Source of the DNA: a bacterium
GTDB lineage: Bacteria > CAIWAD01
DNA length: 64,000 nt
Assembly (NCBI GenBank): GCA_030429345.1
Contig: JAUIFJ010000009.1
Location: forward strand, 62,001 to 126,000
Direction: 5' to 3'
A model generated the notes under the pieces. The model was not told the origin of the DNA. It saw nothing but the letters and a program-made list of their open reading frames with translations, and did not search any database. The position numbers and the translations under genes are program-made. This document shows positions 16,056-24,325 of the stretch, piece by piece. Each line of letters begins with the position of its first letter. The first letter of the stretch is position 1.

Positions 16056-18548
16056 ATGAGCGAACGCTTCGACGCGCGGGATGTCCTGCGCTACTACCGC
16101 AAGAAGACCATGCGCTTTTCGGCCTTCGTCGACCTGCTGATCGAGAAGCCGGAAGACGTGCTGGTAACCAGCTCGCAGCTGATCGACAACGCCATCGGCC
16201 ATTTCGGCTTCGACGTTGTCGTACGCTCGGGCGAGCCGGTGGTCAGCTACCGCATCTTCAAGGACCTCTTCTCCGGCGGCGTCAATGCCGTCTTCGGCCA
16301 GGAATTCTGCATCAAGAACATCGTCGAGGTGATCGAGTCGGTGGGCAAGGAAAGCGGCCCCAACCGCGGCCTCGTGCTCGTCGGTCCGCCGGCCTCCGGC
16401 AAGACCAACATCGTCGACCTGATCTCGATGGCGCTCGAGGAGTACACGAAGGAAAAGGACGTTCACCTCTACACTTTCTTCTTCGAGTTTCCCGGCGACG
16501 ACGGCAATGTGGTCGAGCTGCGGACGAACTTCATCCACAATCCGGTGCTGCTCTTCCCGACACTGCTCAATCGCGAGGAGGGCATTACGCACCCTCGGCA
16601 GCAGCTCTTCGAGCACATCAACGCGCGCCGCACGGAGGACACGCGCTTCCAGGTGCCGACCTTCTTCCAGAATGCCTTCCTGGACAAGCGCAGCTTCGAC
16701 ATCCTCGAGGACCTGCTGCACAACCCGCGCAACGAGGGCAAGTCCTTCTACGACATCATCGAGGAATACGTCCGCGTCGAGGAGATCGAGTTCAGCAACG
16801 CCCAGGCCCAGGGCATTGCCAACATCGACGACATGAACCAGCTGCGCAGCCACATCCGTCCCGTCGAGCTCGGGCGCGAAGCCATGGAGATTGTATCACG
16901 TCACCTGAGCAGCTCCCGCGTATACCAGTACCAGGGCGCGATCGTCAGCTCGAACCGCGGCCTGCTGCACATCCACGACGCCTTCGGCCAGGGAGGGCCG
17001 CAGGCGGAGATGGAGTACAAGCCGCTGCTGATGCTGCTCGGATCGGGCCGCGTCAGCTCCGAGTCCACGCAGACGCCGATCGACAACACGGTGATCGTCA
17101 CGACCAACATCGACGAGATGGAACTGCTCGAGAAGCAGCTCACCTCCAGCAAGCTGATGGACCGCATCCAGAAGATCCCGGTCAACTACCTGCTGGACAC
17201 CAACTCGGAAATGGACATCCTCAAGCGCGACATGAGCGTGATGCGCGAGAAGTACGACATGGATCCGAACCTGCTCAGGATCGCCGCGTACTACAGCGTG
17301 ATGACGCGGTTGCGCCCCCCGCGCCGCAGCCAGTTCCCGCCCCAGTGGTCGGAAGAGAAGCAGCAGCTCTACCGCTCGATCACGCCAGAACAGAAGCTCT
17401 TCATCTTCAGCCACCAGTCGGAGGATCCGGTCAACACGATCCGGCGCCTGCCCCACTGGCACCCCTTCCGCAACGAGGCCCTGCGCCTGGGCCTCGACAT
17501 CCACGACACGGAGAAGCTCCAGGAACGGATCGTGCGCCATCCGGCCTCGATCTCGCTGGAGGAGTCGGGTCTCTTCACTCGGGACCAGCTCAAGCTGATC
17601 GACGATGCCTTCATGCGCGAGTTGTGGAACGAGCACTATCCCGACGAGGGCAAGTCGGGCATCAGCATTCGCCAGCTGCAGAACATCATGCGCTCGACCA
17701 TCGCCGCCAGCGACGGGCGCAAGGTGCATGTGGGGACCTTCCTCAGCATCATGCTGCGCACGCTGCAGGAGGGCGCGGGGCTGCATCACTGGATGGCCGA
17801 CAGCCACGGCGGTCCCGACGAGCTCCCGATCCCGGCCCGCCAGGTCGGCGGCCTGGAGTTCCTGGAGGGCGAGGGCGACTATCATGATTTCTCCGGCCTG
17901 CTGAAGGTCGTGCGGGCCTTGTACTACAACATCATCCGCAAGGAGATCACGGTGGCCCTGGTCGACCGGGACCCGGAGCAGATCGAGCTCGACCTGCGCC
18001 GCTACATCCAGCACTGCCTGCTGGCCCTGGCCAACGACAACAAGGCCTTCTCGCACATCATGGTGCCGCGCTTCACCTTCATCGACCCGGGAAGCGGCAT
18101 GAAGGTCGATCGCCCGGACATGAACTACATGGCCAGCGTCGAGAAGGTCATTTCGACCAGCGAAGGCGCGGTGACCTTCCGCCGCAAGGTGGCCGAGAAG
18201 TTTCTCGACCTGCAGAACTCGGGGGAACTGGGCATTCCGCAGGACAAGACCGCCGTCACGTCGCGCCAGGACAACCTGCTGGCCTGTTTCGCGCGCGAGT
18301 ATACGACCATGCTGTCTCACCGCAAGTCGGCGGAAGACATCAACGTGACGGAGCTGGAAGAGGCCTTCTACCAGAAGCGCAACGCCCCGGCCAAGTACCA
18401 GGGCTACGCCTCGAAGGTGCGCAACATGGTCGAGTCCGTCCTGGACAACATGGTGGTGCGCTACCACTACAGCCGCAAGATCGCCCTGGACACGGTGGTC
18501 TTCGCCCTGCGCAAGGAGATCGTCGACCTGGGCGACATCATCAGCTAG
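16056..18548 (+). CDS. Second, divergent PrkA-like AAA+ kinase
   Basis: 830 residues, ~90 longer than the first copy. Walker A GPPASGKT lies at 110-117 and a Walker B/sensor-like NTVIVTTNIDEME region further on. It shares the family's overall plan with the first PrkA (N-terminal '...YLDLV/FVDLL...' then AAA+, then helical C-terminus) but is clearly diverged, so this is an old paralogue and not a recent duplication. The ORF-track version beginning at 15387 reads through spoVR in another frame; the real start is the ATG at 16056, three bases after the spoVR stop. It is the last gene of the operon and may set a second input for the YeaH-SpoVR pair. Confidence 0.88.
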   Translation: MSERFDARDVLRYYRKKTMRFSAFVDLLIEKPEDVLVTSSQLIDNAIGHFGFDVVVRSGEPVVSYRIFKDLFSGGVNAVFGQEFCIKNIVEVIESVGKESGPNRGLVLVGPPASGKTNIVDLISMALEEYTKEKDVHLYTFFFEFPGDDGNVVELRTNFIHNPVLLFPTLLNREEGITHPRQQLFEHINARRTEDTRFQVPTFFQNAFLDKRSFDILEDLLHNPRNEGKSFYDIIEEYVRVEEIEFSNAQAQGIANIDDMNQLRSHIRPVELGREAMEIVSRHLSSSRVYQYQGAIVSSNRGLLHIHDAFGQGGPQAEMEYKPLLMLLGSGRVSSESTQTPIDNTVIVTTNIDEMELLEKQLTSSKLMDRIQKIPVNYLLDTNSEMDILKRDMSVMREKYDMDPNLLRIAAYYSVMTRLRPPRRSQFPPQWSEEKQQLYRSITPEQKLFIFSHQSEDPVNTIRRLPHWHPFRNEALRLGLDIHDTEKLQERIVRHPASISLEESGLFTRDQLKLIDDAFMRELWNEHYPDEGKSGISIRQLQNIMRSTIAASDGRKVHVGTFLSIMLRTLQEGAGLHHWMADSHGGPDELPIPARQVGGLEFLEGEGDYHDFSGLLKVVRALYYNIIRKEITVALVDRDPEQIELDLRRYIQHCLLALANDNKAFSHIMVPRFTFIDPGSGMKVDRPDMNYMASVEKVISTSEGAVTFRRKVAEKFLDLQNSGELGIPQDKTAVTSRQDNLLACFAREYTTMLSHRKSAEDINVTELEEAFYQKRNAPAKYQGYASKVRNMVESVLDNMVVRYHYSRKIALDTVVFALRKEIVDLGDIIS

Positions 18549-18736
18549 CGCCCGTCCCCTCCTCCGGCGCGCTCGTGATCCAGACAGGGGGTACGGGCGC
18601 AACCCTCTTCGCCGCGAACCGGACCTGGACACCGGTGCAGCGGGCTTTCTCCATCAGGTCTTCCGTGCATGTAGTATCCTTGGGACGACACACGAAAAGC
18701 CTTCCTCGGCCTGACTCACGAACCGAAAGCGGATTC

Positions 18737-19237
18737 ATGGACTCCCTGCAAATCGTACTCGTTCCCGCGAAAGAGGATGTCCGTCGCTGGAAAGCGGTCC
18801 CCCTGCTGCTTCGAAAGGGCTCCCGGGGGATCGAACTGCTCGCTTTCGAACATCCGCTGGCAGGGCGGCAGCTGGTCAAGGGCGGACTCAAGAAGGGCGA
18901 AAGCCTGTGCGCGGCCGCCCTGCGGGAACTGCAGGAAGAGTCCGGTATTCGCGGCGATGTATACAGAGAAATCGGCTGGTGGGAATCCGGCTACAGGGGA
19001 CAATTATGGGGCTTCTGCCGGGTCGAAACTCCCAAAGGACTGCCGGATCGCTGGAAGTACTACACCAAGGATGGCGGAGGACTCTGGTTCCACTTCTTCT
19101 GGCAACGGCTGGAAGGGGACCTGAAAGGGGACTGGCACCCGGTCTACAGGCGAGCGATCAAACGCGTCAAGAACTTGTGGCGTGAGGGATTGCTCGACTC
19201 GAAAGCCGATGCAGGCCCGTCCTTTATCGATCCCTAG
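18737..19237 (+). CDS. NUDIX hydrolase
   Basis: 166 residues. The Nudix box GGLKKGESLCAAALRELQEE with SGI fits GX5EX7REUXEEXGU exactly. These enzymes hydrolyse nucleoside diphosphates linked to another moiety; the short length and the phosphate-binding KGGLKKGE start resemble the diphosphoinositol-polyphosphate or Ap4A type, but the substrate cannot be told. The ATG at 18737 was preferred over the longer ORF start. It is convergent with the CarH-like gene, and the two stop codons share one CTAG. Confidence 0.88.
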   Translation: MDSLQIVLVPAKEDVRRWKAVPLLLRKGSRGIELLAFEHPLAGRQLVKGGLKKGESLCAAALRELQEESGIRGDVYREIGWWESGYRGQLWGFCRVETPKGLPDRWKYYTKDGGGLWFHFFWQRLEGDLKGDWHPVYRRAIKRVKNLWREGLLDSKADAGPSFIDP

Positions 19238-20181
19238 GAGCGGATTGTGATCAGTTCTTCCAGTACCTGCAGCGTTGTTTCGGCGTCCGGCAGAATGCGC
19301 GCCTGGACCGCCATCAGGGTTTGTTCGTAGCTCAATGCGCCTGCCCCGCCCACCAGAAGCAGACGTTCTCCGCGGAGGCGCTCGCCCAGGTCCCGCAACT
19401 GGCGATGCGTAGCCGGATCGTCTTCCGGATAGACCAGACTGAGGCCCACCATGTCGGCGCGATACTGCCTCGCCGCGTGTTCGATATCCATCGCCGGCAG
19501 GTCCGGCCCCAGGTAGAGCACATTGTAGCCCACCGAGACGGCAACCGTCGCCGCCAGGATTGCGCCCAGTTCGTGTCGCTGGCCGGCCGGTGTCGTCACC
19601 AGTAGCCGCGGCGCTCCTTCTTTTTCCCGCTGATCCGCGATCAACCGGTTCAGCGCGTGGATCACGAGCGTGGAGGCCATGTGTTCGTGGTATGGGCGAA
19701 TGGAGCCGTTCTGCCACAACTCTCCGATGCGCAAGGCAAGCGGCGACAGCAGGCCGTGAATCAGTTCCGCGGCGCCCAGTCGAACCTGGGCCTGGCTGAC
19801 CACCGTCTGCAGGGCCTCCGGGTCCAGTTCCTTGACCGCTTTCAAGGCGGAGGACAGCATGCGGTCCGCCAGATTCACCGGCATTGGAGTCAGGGCAGGG
19901 CGTGAGACGCTTTCATCCTCGAGGATCATCTCTTCCAGCTGCTCCTTGTTCATGCGGGCAATATCCCCGATGCGGCGGCCATTCTGCGTGGCTCGCCGAA
20001 GAAGAAGCAGGTGCTCGATATCGTCGTCGGAATACAGGCGTCTTGCGGTGGGGGTCCGTTCTGGATCGACAAAGTCATAGCGTTTCTCCCAGACACGAAG
20101 GACTTCTGGAGTCAAGCCGGTGCGCAGGGCGACGACTTTGATGGGGTGACGCTTAGTTTGGCTGCTGGTGTCGTCAATCAT
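19234..20181 (-). CDS. CarH/LitR-type MerR regulator with B12-binding light sensor
   Basis: 315 residues. An N-terminal MerR winged helix (~13-80, with LRVWEKRY) is followed by a four-helix B12-cap domain bearing W156-x9-E166-H167, and a Rossmann B12-binding domain with H203 in QRHELG, the expected cobalt lower ligand. In this family adenosylcobalamin drives tetramer formation and repression in the dark; light breaks the Co-C bond and releases DNA. The residue after the sensor tryptophan is Gln157, where T. thermophilus CarH has the His that forms the photoproduct. It is divergent from a photolyase, the classic target. The start codon lies six bases past a -10 box, so the mRNA looks leaderless. 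Confidence 0.9.
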   Translation of the reverse strand: MIDDTSSQTKRHPIKVVALRTGLTPEVLRVWEKRYDFVDPERTPTARRLYSDDDIEHLLLLRRATQNGRRIGDIARMNKEQLEEMILEDESVSRPALTPMPVNLADRMLSSALKAVKELDPEALQTVVSQAQVRLGAAELIHGLLSPLALRIGELWQNGSIRPYHEHMASTLVIHALNRLIADQREKEGAPRLLVTTPAGQRHELGAILAATVAVSVGYNVLYLGPDLPAMDIEHAARQYRADMVGLSLVYPEDDPATHRQLRDLGERLRGERLLLVGGAGALSYEQTLMAVQARILPDAETTLQVLEELITIRS

Positions 20182-20187
20182 GGCAGT

Positions 20188-20216
20188 AGAATATCTTTCT
20201 GTTCAGAAATTGTCAA
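20188..20216 (-). promoter_or_regulatory. Promoter of the CarH-like gene with dyad in the spacer
   Basis: On the minus strand TTGACA (20211-20216) is separated by exactly 17 bp from TATTCT (20188-20193), which is followed by six bases and the start codon. The spacer holds a dyad (TTTCTG-TT-CAGAAA, 20196-20209) with a TGTTCA half-site, the usual place for a MerR-family operator. This predicts autoregulation and a leaderless transcript. Confidence 0.75.
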
Positions 20217-20236
20217 GGCCAATCACCGAACATGGC

Positions 20237-20266
20237 TTGACAAATTCAATTTTGTTCACGTTTATT
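20237..20266 (+). promoter_or_regulatory. Photolyase promoter
   Basis: TTGACA (20237-20242) is followed after 18 bp by TTTATT (20261-20266). The -35 boxes of this promoter and of the divergent CarH-like promoter form an inverted repeat (TTGTCAAG ... CTTGACAA, 18-bp spacing), so the two promoters are arranged back to back with symmetric -35 elements. Confidence 0.65.
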
Positions 20267-20275
20267 GTGAACAAA
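20251..20275. promoter_or_regulatory. Candidate CarH-type operator over the photolyase -10
   Basis: A perfect inverted repeat with 9-bp arms (TTTGTTCAC / GTGAACAAA) and a 7-bp spacer that contains the -10 hexamer. The TGTTCA core recurs in the dyad inside the CarH-like promoter and resembles the TGTACA half-sites described for T. thermophilus CarH. Binding here would block the photolyase promoter directly. Confidence 0.7.
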
Positions 20276-20332
20276 TCATAGACAAAAAATCCCATGCTCC
20301 CAGAGAACTGCAGACCGAAAGATGGACCGCAC

Positions 20333-21799
20333 ATGAAAAGCTTGCACTGGTTCCGGGCGGACCTGCGATTGCTGGACAACCCCGCGCTCACCCAGGCCTG
20401 CCGGGACGGCAGCAGGGGGGTGCATGCCGTGTTCTGCATTTCGCCGGAACAATGGATGAAGCACGACTGGGCGCCGGCCCGGGTCGACTTCCTGTTGCGG
20501 AACCTGAAGGATCTCTCTGCGAGGCTTGCACAACGGGGCATCCCCCTGCATGTGATCACAACCCGAAGCTTTGCCGATCAGCCCCGCTCCATCCTGCGCC
20601 TGATGCGCGAAACGGGCTGCCATGCCCTCTACGCCAACCGGGAATACGAATGGAACGAGGTCCGGCGCGACCGGCAGGTGCATCGACTGCTGAAGGACGA
20701 GGGCCTGCCCTGCCACTGGGTTCACGACCAGGTCCTGCGCGCTCCCGGAACCGTTCTCACGGGCAAGGGCGAGCCCTACACCGTGTACTCGCCCTTTCGC
20801 AGAAAAGTGATCGACTTCCTGCAGCAGGAAGACGGTGTGACGCCGCTCCCCGAGCCTGCCGGAGCTGCAGGCCCCGTGCGCGAGGGGGACCCGGTGCCCT
20901 CGCAGCTGCCGGGCTTCCACTGCCCCGAACACATTTCCCGCCTCTGGCCGGCCGGAGAGCGCACAGCGCTGGAGACCCTTGCATCCTGCCTGAAAGGAAA
21001 ACTCTCCGCATACAAGGAGGAGAGGGATTCCCCGGCGGCCGATGCGACCAGTCGCCTCTCTCCGGCCCTGGCACTGGGCCTGTTGTCCCCACGGGTCGTG
21101 CTGGATCGGGCCACGCGGGCAAACAGGGGCCTGTACCACAAAGGGAACCCGGGGCTGGACACCTGGATCAACCAGCTCCTCTGGAGGGAATTCTACCGCC
21201 ATGTGATGCATGGCTTCCCGCGCGTCAGCCGCAACCGCAGCTTCCGGCCGGAAGGAGAGTACATTCCCTGGCGCGACGCTCCCACAGAACTGGACGCCTG
21301 GCGGGAAGGCCGGACCGGCGTGCCGATCGTCGATGCCGGCATGCGCGAGCTGGCAGGAAGCGGCTGGATGCACAATCGCCTGCGAATGATCACGGCCATG
21401 TTCCTTAGCAAGAACCTGCTCATCGACTGGCGGGAGGGCGAAGCGCACTTCATGCGCCACCTGGTGGACGGGGACCTGGCGAACAACAACGGCGGCTGGC
21501 AGTGGTCGGCCTCCACCGGAACGGATGCCGCGCCCTACTTCCGCCTCTTCAATCCCTGGACGCAGGGCAAGCGCTTCGATCCCGAGGGGCGGTATACAAA
21601 AACCTGGCTTCCCGAACTGGCCGATGTGCCAGCGGAAGCGCTGCATGACCCGACCGCCCTGCAACTCTGCAGGCCCAAGGGATATCCGCCCCCCATCGTG
21701 GATCACAGCTTCTCCCGCGACCGCGCGATCCGTGTTTTCCGTCTGGCGCTGCAGCAGGGCAAGGAGCACAGCAAGCAGCGCGCAAAGGCAGGCGGATGA
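20333..21799 (+). CDS. phr: Deoxyribodipyrimidine photolyase
   Basis: 488 residues, class I cryptochrome/photolyase. The N-terminal Rossmann-like antenna domain begins with the typical LHWFRADLRLLDNPAL. The C-terminal FAD domain carries TGVPIVDAGMREL, WMHNRLRMITAMFLSKNLLIDW and NNNGGWQWSASTGTDAAPYFRLFNP, which include the FAD and CPD contacts and the tryptophans of electron transfer. It repairs UV-induced pyrimidine dimers using blue light. The start is the second ATG of the ORF (20333), matching the family N-terminus. Its stop overlaps the next start (ATGA), so it heads a light-controlled operon. Confidence 0.97.
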   Translation: MKSLHWFRADLRLLDNPALTQACRDGSRGVHAVFCISPEQWMKHDWAPARVDFLLRNLKDLSARLAQRGIPLHVITTRSFADQPRSILRLMRETGCHALYANREYEWNEVRRDRQVHRLLKDEGLPCHWVHDQVLRAPGTVLTGKGEPYTVYSPFRRKVIDFLQQEDGVTPLPEPAGAAGPVREGDPVPSQLPGFHCPEHISRLWPAGERTALETLASCLKGKLSAYKEERDSPAADATSRLSPALALGLLSPRVVLDRATRANRGLYHKGNPGLDTWINQLLWREFYRHVMHGFPRVSRNRSFRPEGEYIPWRDAPTELDAWREGRTGVPIVDAGMRELAGSGWMHNRLRMITAMFLSKNLLIDWREGEAHFMRHLVDGDLANNNGGWQWSASTGTDAAPYFRLFNPWTQGKRFDPEGRYTKTWLPELADVPAEALHDPTALQLCRPKGYPPPIVDHSFSRDRAIRVFRLALQQGKEHSKQRAKAGG

Positions 21800-23277
21800 C
21801 GACACCTGGCAAAGGACGGGTCCTGGTGACCGGCGCGACGGGCTACGTAGGCGGACGCCTTGTGCCGCGCCTGCTCGAGGCCGGCTACCGCGTGACCTGC
21901 ATCGTCCGTGATCCAGGGAAGCTGGAAAGCCGCCCCTGGAGCGGGGACAAGCGGGTTCTCGTCCTGCGCGGAGACGCGGCGGACCCGGAAAGCCTCACCC
22001 GCGCCATGCAGGGCTGCCGCTACGCCTACTACCTGATCCACAGCATGCTCGTCGCGGGCACGGCCTATCGGGACCAGGATCGCGCCCTGGCCCAGGCCTT
22101 CGCCACGGCAGCCGAACGCAGCGGGATCGAAGGCATCGTCTACCTGGGCGGACTGGGAGAAACCGGCGGCGGGCTCAGCGAGCACCTTGCATCACGACGA
22201 GAAGTCGAAGAGGCGCTCTCCTCCACCTCCGTACCGGTCACGGTGCTCCGCGCGGCGATGATCATCGGCTCCGGCTCCGCCTCCTTCGAGATCCTGCGCT
22301 ACCTGGTCGAACGGCTGCCGGCCATGATCACGCCGCGCTGGGTCTCGACCCGCGCGCAGCCGATCGCCATCCGCGATGCCCTGCACTACCTGGTGGCCTG
22401 CCTGGAGCACGAAGAGACCACCGGGCGCACGCTGGACATCGGGGGGCCCGAAGTCCTCAGCTACAAGGAGCTGATGCACCAGGCCGCCGAGGTGATCGGT
22501 CTGCGTCGCCGCCTGATCCTCCCCGTGCCCGTGTTGACTCCCGAATTGAGTTCGCTCTGGATCCATTTCGTGACACCGGTTCACCGCGACATTGCCCGTC
22601 CGCTGGCCATGGGCCTGCGCAACCAGGTGGTCTGCCGCAACGACGACGCCCGGCGGCTGATGCCGCACGCGCTGCTTTCGCCGCGCCAGGCCATGGAGGC
22701 CGCTCTCGGCCGCATGCAGCTGGGCCAGGTGGAGACCAGCTGGAGCGATGCCGGCGCCATTCCGGGCGACCCCGACTGGGCCGGCAAGACCGTCTTCGAG
22801 GATCGACGGGAGCTTCAGGTGGATGCGACACGCGAGCAGGTCTTCGGCGCAATTTCACGGATCGGAGGGAGTCAGGGCTGGTACGCGGCGAACCTGCTGT
22901 GGAAGCTGCGGGGCATGCTGGATCGCCTGGTCGGCGGCCCCGGACTCAGCCGCGGCAGACGAAGCAGCAAGAGACTGGCCTATGGAGACGCGCTGGACTT
23001 CTGGCGTGTCACGGCACTGCAGGAAAACCGCCGACTGCAGCTGAGAGCCGAAATGAAACTGCCCGGAGACGCCGTGCTTGAATTCGAGGTCCTGGACGGA
23101 TCGACAGCCAACCGGACCACCTTGAGACAGACGGCGCGCTTCGCGCCGCGGGGGCTCGCCGGACTGCTCTACTGGTACGGGGTCCTGCCCCTGCACAACC
23201 TGGTCTTCGGCGGCATGATCCGCAGCCTGGCCCTTTCCGCGAAGCAGGAACCACTGAATGGAGTACAGCATGCCTGA
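21796..23277 (+). CDS. NAD(P)-binding SDR-like protein with C-terminal DUF2867 domain
   Basis: 493 residues. Residues 1-~300 form an atypical short-chain dehydrogenase/NmrA-like Rossmann fold (GATGYVGG cofactor motif at the N-terminus). The remaining ~170 residues form a DUF2867 domain. Such proteins recur in LitR/CarH regulons beside photolyases, but their substrate is not established. It starts four bases inside the end of phr and overlaps the SRPBCC gene by 8 bp. Confidence 0.87.
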   Translation: MTTPGKGRVLVTGATGYVGGRLVPRLLEAGYRVTCIVRDPGKLESRPWSGDKRVLVLRGDAADPESLTRAMQGCRYAYYLIHSMLVAGTAYRDQDRALAQAFATAAERSGIEGIVYLGGLGETGGGLSEHLASRREVEEALSSTSVPVTVLRAAMIIGSGSASFEILRYLVERLPAMITPRWVSTRAQPIAIRDALHYLVACLEHEETTGRTLDIGGPEVLSYKELMHQAAEVIGLRRRLILPVPVLTPELSSLWIHFVTPVHRDIARPLAMGLRNQVVCRNDDARRLMPHALLSPRQAMEAALGRMQLGQVETSWSDAGAIPGDPDWAGKTVFEDRRELQVDATREQVFGAISRIGGSQGWYAANLLWKLRGMLDRLVGGPGLSRGRRSSKRLAYGDALDFWRVTALQENRRLQLRAEMKLPGDAVLEFEVLDGSTANRTTLRQTARFAPRGLAGLLYWYGVLPLHNLVFGGMIRSLALSAKQEPLNGVQHA

Positions 23278-23728
23278 ACGGGAACTGCGGACCGAGATCC
23301 GCCTGCCCAGGCCCCAGGAGGAGGTCTTCGCCTTCTTCGCGGATGCCGGAAACCTGGAAGCGATCACGCCGCCCTGGCTCAACTTCCGCATTGTCACACC
23401 TCAGCCGATCCACATGGAAGCCGGCACGCTGATCGACTACAAGCTGCGCATTCGCGGCCTGCCCATGCATTGGCGCACGCGCATCAGCGCCTGGGAACCG
23501 CCCTTCCGTTTCGTGGACGAGCAGATCCGCGGCCCCTACCGCACCTGGATCCACGAACACACCTTCGAGGCCGATGGCGACGAGACCCTTGTCCGCGATC
23601 ATGTGCGCTACGACATGCCCTTCCTCTTCCTGCTGGACCGTTTCATCGTCCGCCCGGACGTGGAGCGCATTTTCGCCCACCGGGAAAAGCGCATGCGCGA
23701 GCTCTTCCCGAAGCTGGAACGGGCCTAG
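23270..23728 (+). CDS. SRPBCC family protein
   Basis: 152 residues of a START/Bet v1-like fold (N-terminal EIRLPRPQEEVFAFFADAGNLEAITPPWL). This subtype is common in light-inducible photolyase operons and may bind a hydrophobic ligand. I chose the ATG at 23270 because GGAG lies six bases before it; the ORF track starts four codons earlier. It is the third and apparently last gene of the light operon. Confidence 0.87.
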   Translation: MPERELRTEIRLPRPQEEVFAFFADAGNLEAITPPWLNFRIVTPQPIHMEAGTLIDYKLRIRGLPMHWRTRISAWEPPFRFVDEQIRGPYRTWIHEHTFEADGDETLVRDHVRYDMPFLFLLDRFIVRPDVERIFAHREKRMRELFPKLERA

Positions 23729-23773
23729 CCGGGCCGAGCGGATTCTCTATCTTGGCCATTTCCCGCGCTCGAC

Positions 23774-24313
23774 GTGACGGGGACAAGAACGGAGTCCGCA
23801 TTGCAAAGTTTTTTCTACCCCTCGTTGGTAGTGGTTTCCTACCTCTTGCTCTCGCGCCTGGTGGCCAAGGCCATCCAGCGGGCCGGCAGCCGGCGGGATG
23901 TAAGACGCTACCGCGTCTTGTACATCACGCGCACCCTTCAGATCCTGCTGGGGCTGGTCTTCCTTACGCTCCTGTTCTTCTCTCTCGGGATCCGTTTCGA
24001 GCAGGTCTCCCTGTTCCTGGGGTCGATCTTCGCCGTCATCGGCATCGGCTTGTTCGCCCAGTGGTCGATCCTGAGCAATATCACCGCCAGCCTGGTGATC
24101 TTCTTCGGCTTTCCCTACCGCATCGACGACCGTGTGGCCATTGTGGAAGGGACGGAGCACATCGAAGGGGTGATCGAGGAGATCACCCTGTTCCATGTGA
24201 TCCTCCGCCGAGGCGAGGACCGGATCACCTATCCCAACAACCTGATCCTGCAGAGACCCGTGATCCGCCTGCCGAAAGGCGAAACCGACCTGCAGGACCA
24301 CCGGGAAGACTAG
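23774..24313 (+). CDS. Small MscS-type mechanosensitive channel protein
   Basis: 179 residues with three hydrophobic segments (~12-28, 47-68, 76-98), the last continuing into the MscS beta domain (FGFPYRIDDRVAI ... ITLFHVILRRGEDRITYPNNLIL). It lacks the large C-terminal cage of full MscS, so it is a minimal channel. The start is a GTG at 23774. It precedes the RimB-RimK fusion by 12 bp and is likely co-transcribed with it. Confidence 0.87.
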   Translation: MTGTRTESALQSFFYPSLVVVSYLLLSRLVAKAIQRAGSRRDVRRYRVLYITRTLQILLGLVFLTLLFFSLGIRFEQVSLFLGSIFAVIGIGLFAQWSILSNITASLVIFFGFPYRIDDRVAIVEGTEHIEGVIEEITLFHVILRRGEDRITYPNNLILQRPVIRLPKGETDLQDHRED

Positions 24314-24325
24314 GACACGCCCGCC

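Noticed and set aside
16896-18632. 578-codon minus-strand ORF
   Set aside because: Antisense shadow of the second PrkA-like gene.
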